Of a stretch of 64,000 bases of DNA, positions 45,168-52,775 are shown one piece after another; the first letter of the stretch is position 1, and each line of letters begins with the position of its first letter. The stretch lies in assembly GCF_900142545.1 (NCBI RefSeq), contig NZ_FRBF01000013.1, forward strand, positions 35,267-99,266, given 5' to 3'. A program made the position numbers and the translations under genes. The stretch comes from Fibrobacter sp. UWT2. Lineage in GTDB: Bacteria > Fibrobacterota > Fibrobacteria > Fibrobacterales > Fibrobacteraceae. Below the pieces are notes generated by a model that saw nothing but the letters and a program-made list of their open reading frames with translations, was not told the origin of the DNA and searched no databases.

Positions 45168-45956
45168 ATGCTTGATATCTACCTGGTACAGATGAACGTC
45201 GCCGCCAACGACAAAGCCAAAAACTTTGCCAAGGTTCTTGAATTGACCGTCCAGATTCATAAAAATCAGGACGATCCCGTTCCCGGCGTAATCATTCTTC
45301 CGGAAATGTTTGCCACGGGGTATTTGCCCCTGCACCCCGAAAGCGCTGCCGAAGATTTTTCCACCAAGGACTCCGGCGAAACCGCAAGCTTTTTATACCA
45401 GCTCGCATGCAACACCGGCTGCACCGTCATGGGCGCAGGTATCGCAAAGAACAGCGAACCCGGCAAACAGCTGTTGAACCACAGCAGCGTCTATTTGCCC
45501 AGCAACCCTCAAGAATACGCCAGCTACGACAAGCGTCAGCCATTCTTTATGGAGCAAGGGAAATTCAGCGCCGGCGCAAAAGTTAATTTATTCAAAATCG
45601 CAAACTGGAATACAGCCGCCACCATTTGCTTTGACTTGCGATTCCCCGAACTTTACCGCGACGCCGTAAAGGCGGGAGCAAGACTCATTACCGTTCAAGC
45701 CGCCTGGCCCGCCGCAAGAATTGCACATTGGAAAACCCTGTTGCAGGCCCGCGCTATCGAAGACCAGGTTTATATTGCCGCCGTCAACTGCACCGACAAC
45801 GCCTTGAATGGCGGTAACTCTATGATAGTCAACCCGAAAGGCGATGTTATGGCTATTGCAGGCCAAGAAGAAGGCATCGTTTCTGCCAGAATCGAATCCG
45901 CCCCGCAAGAAGAGTACCGCACCCAATTCCCCGTTTTAAAGGGTATTTTAGTGTAA
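45168..45956 (+). CDS. Carbon-nitrogen hydrolase (omega-amidase-like)
   Basis: A 262-residue cytoplasmic enzyme of the nitrilase superfamily (YafV/Nit2 group). The catalytic triad is visible: Glu46 in IILPEMFATG, Lys122 in YDKRQPFF and Cys154 in TICFDLRFPE. Related enzymes convert alpha-ketoglutaramate or similar amides to acids and ammonia as metabolic repair. The start at 45168 has AT-rich sequence and no clear ribosome-binding site. It diverges from the TonB-like gene, with a shared A+T-rich promoter region. Confidence 0.92.
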   Translation: MLDIYLVQMNVAANDKAKNFAKVLELTVQIHKNQDDPVPGVIILPEMFATGYLPLHPESAAEDFSTKDSGETASFLYQLACNTGCTVMGAGIAKNSEPGKQLLNHSSVYLPSNPQEYASYDKRQPFFMEQGKFSAGAKVNLFKIANWNTAATICFDLRFPELYRDAVKAGARLITVQAAWPAARIAHWKTLLQARAIEDQVYIAAVNCTDNALNGGNSMIVNPKGDVMAIAGQEEGIVSARIESAPQEEYRTQFPVLKGILV

Positions 45957-46059
45957 TTTTTATCACACTTCCTTCAAAATTTATAAATGAGCCTAATTCA
46001 CGAACTATCAACAAGTTAGGCCCAATATACCCGAAAATACGAAAATTTTTGCATTATTT

Positions 46060-46088
46060 TTGACATTGAAATGTCAGAAATATATTGT
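46060..46088 (+). promoter_or_regulatory. Promoter of the 43-codon HTH gene with palindromic operator
   Basis: TTGACA at 46060-46065, a 17-base spacer and TATTGT at 46083-46088. The perfect inverted repeat TGACAT-TGAA-ATGTCA (46061-46076) overlaps the -35 box and would let a dimeric repressor block RNA polymerase. Confidence 0.7.
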
Positions 46089-46134
46089 ATCTTTATCGTA
46101 AGAAACTAAAACGTCTAAACGTGTGAGGTAACAT

Positions 46135-46266
46135 ATGTCGAACACAAGCAGACTCCAATACGCCAAGGCTCTTATCAAAGCCGGCATCACTCGCGAGCTG
46201 ATTCTCAAGATCACTTCGATTTCGAGCTATCAGTATTCCCAGATCCAAAGGGAACTCGCTGCATAG
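46135..46266 (+). CDS. 43-residue helix-turn-helix-like protein
   Basis: ATG at 46135 preceded by GTGAGGTAAC (GAGG as ribosome-binding site). The peptide is 43 residues, basic and helical. The segment AKALIKAGITRELILKI, with a turn and then SSYQYSQIQREL, follows the pattern of a resolvase- or IS-type HTH (helix, Gly turn, recognition helix). It has no other domain. The palindrome over the -35 box suggests self-repression. It sits 17 bases before another small gene and a maltokinase-like gene, so it may control them. Its family is unknown to me. Confidence 0.68.
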   Translation: MSNTSRLQYAKALIKAGITRELILKITSISSYQYSQIQRELAA

Positions 46267-46283
46267 GGATTCGCAAATTGCGA

Positions 46284-46634
46284 ATGGTGTTAGTCATTTC
46301 AGCACAGCCAGCCACCTCCAACGAGGAAAGGCAGGCTGTGCTTTTTAGTTGCTTTCGCGACGGCTCTCTTTTAATGGAAGCCAAAGACGGCAAGAAGCCG
46401 GCGCGTTTTTACCTCAAGCCCGGGGACAAGTTTCCTTGGGACCAGTTTCTGCCTAAGTTGCTTGTCAACTGGCAGCTCAGCGACTACAAGGATATTCCCA
46501 AAGAATTCAAGCCGCAAAAAAGGATTCCCGACTTTGTGCTAGAAGGATTCCTGAAGGAACCCCTCGAAGCACAACTCAAAATTCTAGCTACGTTAAGAAG
46601 CCAAGGGTATTTTCCGCCATTAAAAGCAAAATGA
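46284..46634 (+). CDS. Conserved-looking small protein, unknown
   Basis: A 116-residue protein from ATG 46284 (TTG at 46278 is also possible). It is mixed alpha/beta in feel: VLVISAQPATSNEERQAVLFS, then DGKKPARFYLKPGDKFPWD and KFPWDQFLPKLLVNWQL, ending SQGYFPPLKAK. No signal peptide or membrane segment is seen. I recognise no family. Its TGA overlaps the next ATG (ATGA), so it is translationally coupled to the maltokinase-like gene. Confidence 0.6.
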   Translation: MVLVISAQPATSNEERQAVLFSCFRDGSLLMEAKDGKKPARFYLKPGDKFPWDQFLPKLLVNWQLSDYKDIPKEFKPQKRIPDFVLEGFLKEPLEAQLKILATLRSQGYFPPLKAK

Positions 46635-47770
46635 TGTGGAATGTGAGACGTGCGATGATTGAATGCATTTCTGACAAGCGTTGGTTCATGGGCAAAGGCC
46701 GCAAGGTCCATTCTATCGAAGAATACGATTCCTTCCCGAGCGGAGGCACAAAAGTTTCGATTGTCGAAGTCCGTTTCGAAAAAGACGAATGCGATTATTA
46801 CGCCGTTATCGAAGACGAGTCCAAAATGGGCGCAGTACTCGCCGAATATTTCGGTCAAAAATTTCCGAAAGAAACATTGCTGCACGCAAAGCCGCTAAAC
46901 GCCGAACAAAGCAATTCGGCTTTCTACTCCAAGGGAGAATTTTTCTTCAAGCTGTACCGCCGTTTACAAGTCGGCGAACACCCCGAAGCTGAAATTCTCA
47001 AGCACCTGAGCAAAAAAAAGGCAGCGGGATTCCCAAAAATCGCCCCGAATTTCTACGGTGATTTCAGCTACACTAAAGATGGCGAAATGCGCACCCTCGG
47101 GATTCTCGAGGAACACATTCCCGACGCAGCAAACGCTTGGGAAATTTTCACCGACGCCCAGAATGTCGACGCGGAATTCTACAAGAAAGCAGCATTTGAA
47201 CTCGGATGCACCACCACCACCATGCACAAGGCGCTCAAGGATTTAGAAGGCACCGCCCCGCAAGCCGAAGAAGTTCCCTACGACAAACTCATCGGACTTT
47301 TGAAGGCGAATGGAAAAGAGAATCTGATTCCTCGCGTAGAAAGCATCAGGTCACGGCAAGTCCGGAATGACAATGCGAGCGCCCTCGTACCGCAGCGCAT
47401 TCACGGAGATTATCACCTGGGCCAGATGCTTTATAAGGACGGCAAGTTCATCGTGCTGGACTTTGAAGGCGAACCGACCCGTACCCTCGAATTCCGCCGT
47501 AGGCTCCGCTCCCCCGCCGCCGACATAGCCGGCATGCTCCGCAGCTTCGCCTATGCCAGCGCCGTCCGCGGCGATAAGGAATTCGAGCAAGTCACGGCCG
47601 AAGCCTTTTTGCAAGGCTACAGCCGTGAATCCGGCATTTCCGTACCGCAATTAAAAGAAGAGGCCTCGCCCTATGTACTGGGCAAGGCCATCTACGAAGC
47701 TTGTTACGAGCTGGAATTCCGACCCGACTGGTTCTGGATTCCGGAGCGCGCGTTAAAAAACGGATTCTAA
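46631..47770 (+). CDS. Maltokinase-like (APH-fold) kinase
   Basis: A 379-residue kinase of the Mak/Pep2 group. The N-terminal part has MIECISDKRWFMGKGRKV, then the ATP-lobe. The signature is RIHGDYHLGQM (catalytic Asp in HGDYH), then VLDFEGEPTR and RRLRSPAADIAGMLRS. Maltokinases phosphorylate maltose to maltose-1-phosphate for the GlgE glucan route, although GlgE and TreS are not nearby. Residues 241-251 (RSRQVRNDNAS) just before the catalytic loop are encoded by a dispersed repeat at 47351-47379. The start may be the first or second Met. Confidence 0.85.
   Translation: MMWNVRRAMIECISDKRWFMGKGRKVHSIEEYDSFPSGGTKVSIVEVRFEKDECDYYAVIEDESKMGAVLAEYFGQKFPKETLLHAKPLNAEQSNSAFYSKGEFFFKLYRRLQVGEHPEAEILKHLSKKKAAGFPKIAPNFYGDFSYTKDGEMRTLGILEEHIPDAANAWEIFTDAQNVDAEFYKKAAFELGCTTTTMHKALKDLEGTAPQAEEVPYDKLIGLLKANGKENLIPRVESIRSRQVRNDNASALVPQRIHGDYHLGQMLYKDGKFIVLDFEGEPTRTLEFRRRLRSPAADIAGMLRSFAYASAVRGDKEFEQVTAEAFLQGYSRESGISVPQLKEEASPYVLGKAIYEACYELEFRPDWFWIPERALKNGF
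47351..47379. repeat. Dispersed palindrome in frame inside the kinase gene
   Basis: TCACGGCAAGTCCGGAATGA, then CAATGCGAG. The right half matches the intergenic copy at 13021-13039 (TCCGGAATGACA ... GCGAG). Here it encodes SRQVRNDNAS. Confidence 0.68.
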
Positions 47771-48822
47771 AGAATCAGCATTCCGTCACCGTAACTGAAG
47801 AGCTTCATCCTGTTTTCGACCGCCATCTTGTAGGCTTCGAGAGTGTTTTCGCGGCCATAGAATGCGGACACCAGCAAGATGAGGCTGCTCTTGGGCCAAT
47901 GGAAATTGGTCAGCAAGCCATCCACAATCTTGTAGCGGTAACCGGGGTAGAAGAACGCATGGGTCACGCCCTTTTGCGGTTTCAGGAAACCGTTCGCATC
48001 GGCAATCGTTTCGATGACGCGAGTACTCGTGGTACCCACCGTTACAATGCGACCGCCGTCGCGCTTTGCTTTGTTGATGATATCGGCGTTTTCAGCAGTG
48101 AGCTCGTAATGTTCACCGTGCATCTTGTGCTGCGTAAAGTCTTCCACTGAAATATTCTGGAATGTACCCGGACCCACATGCAGCGTGACTTCGGCAACGT
48201 AAACGCCCTTCGCCTTCAAGGCTTCGAGCATTTCTTCGCTAAAGTGAAGGCTAGCCGTCGGAGCAGCCACCGCACCCGAATACTTCGCAAAAATCGTCTG
48301 GTAAGCCTTCTTGTCGTCCTCGTCATCGGGGCGGTCAATGTAAGGCGGCAGCGGCACATGGCCTTCGCGATTCATCACCGCTTCGAGTTCCACAGGCGTT
48401 ACAGCAAAGCGCAGCACGCGAGCGCCGTCTTCCTTGATATCTTCGACAACCGTCTTGACGCCGGCAATATCGAGTTCGCGACCAATCTTGAAAGCCTTGC
48501 CCGGACGCACCTGCGCCTCGTATCGTGCCGAGCCGTCTTCGGCAGGAATCAGCGCCTGCACCAGAAGCGTTTCGACTTCGCCGCCGTGCATGGTGTGGCC
48601 GTACAATCGAGCCGGAATCACCTTAGTGTTATTCACGACCAGGCAATCACCCGGCTTAAAAAGGTCGACAATTTCAGGAGCCTTCAGAATGTGTCGTTCA
48701 CCACCATCCTTGGGGCAATGCAAAATACGAGTCTTCCCCTTGCCTGCCGTGCGGCTGGCAATCAGTTCCTTGGGAAATTCAAAATTATAGTCAGAAAGAT
48801 TATGCGATTCCATTTTAGGCAT
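47767..48822 (-). CDS. queA: tRNA preQ1(34) S-adenosylmethionine ribosyltransferase-isomerase
   Basis: Transfers and isomerises the ribose of SAM onto preQ1 in tRNA in queuosine synthesis. The 351-residue length is normal. Visible motifs: LSDYNFEFPKELIA, NNTKVIPARLYG, REGHVPLPPYIDR, APTASLHFSEEML, THALHVGPGTF-like VTLHVGPGTFQNI, TVGTTSTRVIE, LTNFHWPKSSLILLVSAF. The start at 48822 overlaps the WYL gene stop by eight bases; 48813 is the alternative. It ends by touching the convergent kinase gene. Confidence 0.97.
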   Translation of the reverse strand: MPKMESHNLSDYNFEFPKELIASRTAGKGKTRILHCPKDGGERHILKAPEIVDLFKPGDCLVVNNTKVIPARLYGHTMHGGEVETLLVQALIPAEDGSARYEAQVRPGKAFKIGRELDIAGVKTVVEDIKEDGARVLRFAVTPVELEAVMNREGHVPLPPYIDRPDDEDDKKAYQTIFAKYSGAVAAPTASLHFSEEMLEALKAKGVYVAEVTLHVGPGTFQNISVEDFTQHKMHGEHYELTAENADIINKAKRDGGRIVTVGTTSTRVIETIADANGFLKPQKGVTHAFFYPGYRYKIVDGLLTNFHWPKSSLILLVSAFYGRENTLEAYKMAVENRMKLFSYGDGMLIL

Positions 48823-49807
48823 CCATCTCAGCGAGAGCCTTTTTCAGTAACTTCTTCACGCTTTCCTTAAGCGAGGCAGGTTTTAGAATGCGGACATCAG
48901 TCGCAACACCCATCAGCCAGGTTTCAAAATCCGGCGTAATGCGCAGCTTCATGTCAACAATCATATTCTTATTCTTGTCATAGCGCTTTGAAATTTCAGG
49001 GAAGAAATGCGAACGTTCAAACTGCGTCTGCAACCACTTCGAAGACGCCTTGATTTCCAAAGAAACATCTTCGGGTGTACTCTGGCTTGCATACTTGCCA
49101 AAAGCATACTTGTAATGCAACTTGGCATCAAAATTAAACTTAGGAATGGCGTGATTTGTTTCTGTCACACTTTCGATGCGTTCAAAAACATAATTTTTGA
49201 AAATTTGGTTTCCCTTTTCATCGATTTCACCAGCCACCAGGTAAAGCGTGTCTACGCGCATAATCACCTTGACCGGATTCACTTCCTTGATAAACTCATC
49301 GGCATCCGTATGGCCCTTGCCAGAGGGGCGGTAATGAATCTTGATGGAAAAACCATCATGAATGGCCTTGAGCACGCGATTGACCATGGTATCCTGCAGC
49401 CTGTCATCGCTGAAGGGACCGTAATCCAGGACATAATCCGGGTCCGTCGAAATCGCCTCGGGCTTGAAATCTTCGGGATTCGTGGTCTGCATGGTCTTGA
49501 TGACCTTATCCAGAAGCTTGACCGTCTTGATATCGGGAGCAGAACTCGTCGGCAGATTCTTCTTGATTTTTTCAAGCTGCTTTACGACTTCCTGGTTGAA
49601 ATTCGCTTCTTTTTCAGTCTGGATAATGTAATAGGTTTCACCATTTTCCTTAAACTTACGAAGACCGCAATTTTCTTCGTTAATCACTTCCAAATGACGG
49701 AAAATAGTACGGGGGCCGCAGTTCATAAGGCGAGCCAAGTCATTCACCGTCTGCTTGACTTTCAACTTGCCCTTAATCGCATTGATCTTTTCGTAACCGG
49801 TAGCCAT
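48815..49807 (-). CDS. WYL-domain transcriptional regulator
   Basis: A 330-residue regulator. ATG at 49807 has GGAGG six bases upstream. The N-terminal HTH (KQTVNDLARLMNCGPRTIFRHLEVI) is of the DeoR/HTH_11 type. The WYL domain spans about 150-240 (IHYRPSGKG, VNPVKVIMRVDTLYLVAGEID, NYVFERIESV) and a WCX extension follows to the end. WYL proteins sense ligands, often nucleic acids or nucleotides, and control DNA-damage or phage-defence genes. It lies in a minus-strand unit with the zinc-ribbon/BON gene and queA. Confidence 0.92.
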   Translation of the reverse strand: MATGYEKINAIKGKLKVKQTVNDLARLMNCGPRTIFRHLEVINEENCGLRKFKENGETYYIIQTEKEANFNQEVVKQLEKIKKNLPTSSAPDIKTVKLLDKVIKTMQTTNPEDFKPEAISTDPDYVLDYGPFSDDRLQDTMVNRVLKAIHDGFSIKIHYRPSGKGHTDADEFIKEVNPVKVIMRVDTLYLVAGEIDEKGNQIFKNYVFERIESVTETNHAIPKFNFDAKLHYKYAFGKYASQSTPEDVSLEIKASSKWLQTQFERSHFFPEISKRYDKNKNMIVDMKLRITPDFETWLMGVATDVRILKPASLKESVKKLLKKALAEMDA

Positions 49808-49816
49808 TGGCACCTC

Positions 49817-51055
49817 CTATACAATTCTTAATCTATTTTCAATAGATGTCGTCTTGACATTTTTCAAAACGGTTGCAAACGCCAGCTCTTTCTGCAAAAT
49901 GGATTGGACTGAGCCTTCCATCAAAAATCTACGGTTATTGCAAGACACCCTAATGTTGGCGCCACGCAAGAAAGTGCTGGTCGAAATTTCTGCTTCTACC
50001 TTTTTGCAAAGTTCCACGTTCACGGGTTCATAAACTTCTGTCACCAGCAAAATCAAGTCGCGAACCCCGGGAATTTCTGACAAACGGTTTTCCAAGTCCT
50101 TGGGGCGTTCATTCTCGTAACAGCAGGCTTCCAGCTGAACCTTACCCTCTACAACACTAAGCTTACAATCGAACAGGTACGTTCCCGGCGCTTCAATTTG
50201 TTCATACACGGACTTTTCAATCTGTGCATCGGTCACAAAAGGCGACACCAGGACGCGAGTAAAGTCGACGCAGCCTCGCACCTTAGGGAGCGCATTCACG
50301 CACCGCACCATCGACCGCTGGATCGAGAGATTATCGACAAGGCCGTTCAAGTAAACAATGCCCTGCGCCACTTCGACAGTCACCTTGGAGCACTGATCCG
50401 GAAAAACCTGGGCCAGCTTGCCCTGCACAACAGCCATCAACTTTTCGTTGGACACGTTTTGAGCCAAGGGCGGAAGCGTAATAAAGACCAAAGTCTTGTC
50501 TTTCAGCAGCACCACCAGCTTATCTTTTTCGCCGTCATTCACAAAGCCTACGGCAACGCCAAACTGGTCGCGGATAGCGTGATAGATATAATCGCCCAAA
50601 AGCGTCTGTGCGCTCTGTATGGGCAACAGGCGGTAACCTTCAGGAGATTCTTCATGATCAATGACGACTTTAGGAAGTTCGATTCTTTGATCGGGGCCGC
50701 CATCATAATTGACAACAAAAATCTGCTTGTCCGGCGACTGAAAAACGCTCTTGACGATTCCCGGTTTCGGGGTTTCCTTGAAAAAAATCCAGTTGCCCGC
50801 CGCTATGCGGTTATAGCCATAAATCTTGGCGTAATCCTGATTGACGAATTCTCGACTGCAAAAAACAAATTCATTCGAGAACGCCACAAACATGGTGCCA
50901 CAGGCATCGCAGCAGCAAAGCAGAGGAATATGCGGATCCATTCCCCCAAAGGTCGAATAGGCCTCTCGGGCAAAAATGCCGTGTCCCGTCACCTTTTGGC
51001 AACGGCGGCAAAAGAGCCTTTGAGAATACAACCTATGAGGAAACTGAGAACGCAT
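49817..51055 (-). CDS. Zinc-ribbon protein with BON-like repeats, unknown
   Basis: A 412-residue protein without signal peptide. Residues 14-60 have CRRC and CDAC, one CxxC pair each, a likely treble-clef/zinc ribbon. A stretch at 80-135 resembles a small beta-barrel (WIFFKETPKPGIVKSVFQ). From about 220 to 412 there are at least two BON-like modules (VEVAQGIVYLNGLVDNLSIQRSMVRCVNALPKV and later VSCNNRRFLMEGSVQSI), which are usually secreted phospholipid-binding domains. Here they appear cytoplasmic, an unusual combination. The WYL regulator follows after nine bases. The function is unknown. Confidence 0.72.
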   Translation of the reverse strand: MRSQFPHRLYSQRLFCRRCQKVTGHGIFAREAYSTFGGMDPHIPLLCCCDACGTMFVAFSNEFVFCSREFVNQDYAKIYGYNRIAAGNWIFFKETPKPGIVKSVFQSPDKQIFVVNYDGGPDQRIELPKVVIDHEESPEGYRLLPIQSAQTLLGDYIYHAIRDQFGVAVGFVNDGEKDKLVVLLKDKTLVFITLPPLAQNVSNEKLMAVVQGKLAQVFPDQCSKVTVEVAQGIVYLNGLVDNLSIQRSMVRCVNALPKVRGCVDFTRVLVSPFVTDAQIEKSVYEQIEAPGTYLFDCKLSVVEGKVQLEACCYENERPKDLENRLSEIPGVRDLILLVTEVYEPVNVELCKKVEAEISTSTFLRGANIRVSCNNRRFLMEGSVQSILQKELAFATVLKNVKTTSIENRLRIV

Positions 51056-51062
51056 TTTCTAG

Positions 51063-51140
51063 TGTGTCATCCTGAGCTATACGAAACTTAGAACTTTAGT
51101 TCTGTAGTTGAGTTAGGTTCTTAGGAGCGAAGTCGATGGA
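51063..51140. repeat. Dispersed repeat after gltX
   Basis: gtcatcctgagc ... ggagcgaagtcgatggatcta has the wording of a common dispersed palindromic repeat (gtcatcctgagcgaagcga...ggatct). Its inner part is an inverted aactttagttct-like stretch. No gene lies here. It abuts the gltX stop. Confidence 0.55.
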
Positions 51141-51141
51141 T

Positions 51142-52617
51142 CTACTTCATGAGCGGGAGAGCCACGTCGATGCGGCGGAGCACTTCTTCCTTGCCAATCA
51201 GTTCAAACATTTCCCAGAGGCCGGGGCCAGCGGTAACGCCAGACACGGCGAGACGCGGAGCACCGACGAGTTCACCGACCTTGTGGCCACAACGTTCGGC
51301 GAGGTCGTAGAAGCCCTTTTCGATGACCGGAGTCTTGAAGTCTTCGATGGAGGCGAGCATGTCGCGCACGAGCGTTGCCACTTCCTTGGAACCTTCACCA
51401 AAGTGCTTCTTGGCACCCTTTTCGTCATAGGTCGTCGGAGCCACAAAGAAGTACACGGCCATGTCGGCCAAGTCCTGCACAAAGTGGGCGCGCGGCTTGA
51501 GCTGTTTCACGATTTCATCGAGGCGAGCTTCCGGTTCGTTGGAAAGGTCGATGCCCTTGGCAACAAGGCCTTCCTTCATGATTCCCTTGAGCATGCCATC
51601 GTCGCACAGGTGAATGTGCTGGCCGTTCATCCACTGGAGTTTCTTTTCGTCGAAGCTGGCAGACTTCGGGTTGATGCGTTCAAGAGTGAAGCTGTCCACC
51701 ATTTCCTTGATGGTCATAACTTCGCGGTCGTCGCCCGGGTTCCAGCCGAGGAGAGCGAGGTAGTTCACGAGCGTTTCGGGCAGGTAGCCGAGGTCGCGGA
51801 AATCACCCACAGAAGCTGCACCCTTGCGCTTGGAAAGCTTACCGCCGTTCTTGTCGAGAATCACCGGCAAGTGGCACCATACGGGCGGCTGCCAGCCGAA
51901 AGCCTTGTACAAGAGTTCGTGCTTCGGCGTGGAGCTAATCCATTCGTCGCCGCGGAGCACGTGGGTCGTACCCATCAAGTGGTCATCCACGACGCTTGCA
52001 AAGTGGTAGGTCGGATAACCGTCGCGCTTGATGAGCACCAGGTCATCCAAAAGTTCGTTCTGGTAACTGATGTGTCCGCGGATCATGTCATCGAATTCAG
52101 TGACGCCCGTTTCCGGAACCTTGAAGCGAATCACGGCCTTTTCGCCGGCGGCAATGCGGGCTTCGGCTTCTTCGCGGCTGATGTTACGGCAATGACGGTC
52201 GTAACCGGTCACCGGCACGTGAGACTTTTCCTGTTCGGCACGGACTTCCTGCAGGCGTTCTTCGGAGCAGAAGCAGTAGTATGCGTAGCCAGCATCCAAG
52301 AGCTTCTTGATTTCGCGGTGGTAAATGTCCAAGCGTTCGCTCTGGAAATACGGACCGCAGTCGCCTTCGCAGCCCGGACCTTCGTCCCACTGCAGGCCCA
52401 ACCACTTGAGGTCGCGCATCAAGTCGTGCAATGCAGTTTCGTTGTAACGCTTACGGTCGGTATCTTCGATACGCAGGTAGAACGTACCGCCCATGTGTTT
52501 GGCAAAAAAGTAATTGTAGATAGCGGTACGAGCACCGCCCACATGCAGGTAGCCCGTCGGGCTCGGAGCAAAACGCACGCGGACAGGAGACTTAGCGGAG
52601 TTGCAATTTTCGCACAT
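51142..52617 (-). CDS. gltX: Glutamyl-tRNA synthetase
   Basis: Charges tRNA-Glu with glutamate. The 491-residue class I enzyme has VRFAPSPTGYLHVGGART (HIGH-like), CFCSEERL, GDEWISSTPKH, and KLSKRKGAAS (KMSKS). The anticodon-binding domain ends VALPLMK. The start at 52617 has a GAGGAATCT stretch before it. Two copies of its tRNA substrate lie at 6224 and 6386. A long opposite-strand frame is its shadow. Confidence 0.97.
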   Translation of the reverse strand: MCENCNSAKSPVRVRFAPSPTGYLHVGGARTAIYNYFFAKHMGGTFYLRIEDTDRKRYNETALHDLMRDLKWLGLQWDEGPGCEGDCGPYFQSERLDIYHREIKKLLDAGYAYYCFCSEERLQEVRAEQEKSHVPVTGYDRHCRNISREEAEARIAAGEKAVIRFKVPETGVTEFDDMIRGHISYQNELLDDLVLIKRDGYPTYHFASVVDDHLMGTTHVLRGDEWISSTPKHELLYKAFGWQPPVWCHLPVILDKNGGKLSKRKGAASVGDFRDLGYLPETLVNYLALLGWNPGDDREVMTIKEMVDSFTLERINPKSASFDEKKLQWMNGQHIHLCDDGMLKGIMKEGLVAKGIDLSNEPEARLDEIVKQLKPRAHFVQDLADMAVYFFVAPTTYDEKGAKKHFGEGSKEVATLVRDMLASIEDFKTPVIEKGFYDLAERCGHKVGELVGAPRLAVSGVTAGPGLWEMFELIGKEEVLRRIDVALPLMK

Positions 52618-52775
52618 AGATTCCTCTTTATAGATTCAATCGGTCCAAACAGAAATTTGTTACGGACCCTGTTTTACATTCCGTGTCAAAAAATAGCAAT
52701 TTAAAGAGCACCCCTGTTGAATATTTCTATCTTTGAAGCCGTTAATTGAAACAGCCACCTTTTCATGGGAAAATT

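Noticed and set aside
51136..52704. 522-codon plus-strand frame opposite gltX
   Set aside because: gltX is unambiguous on the minus strand.
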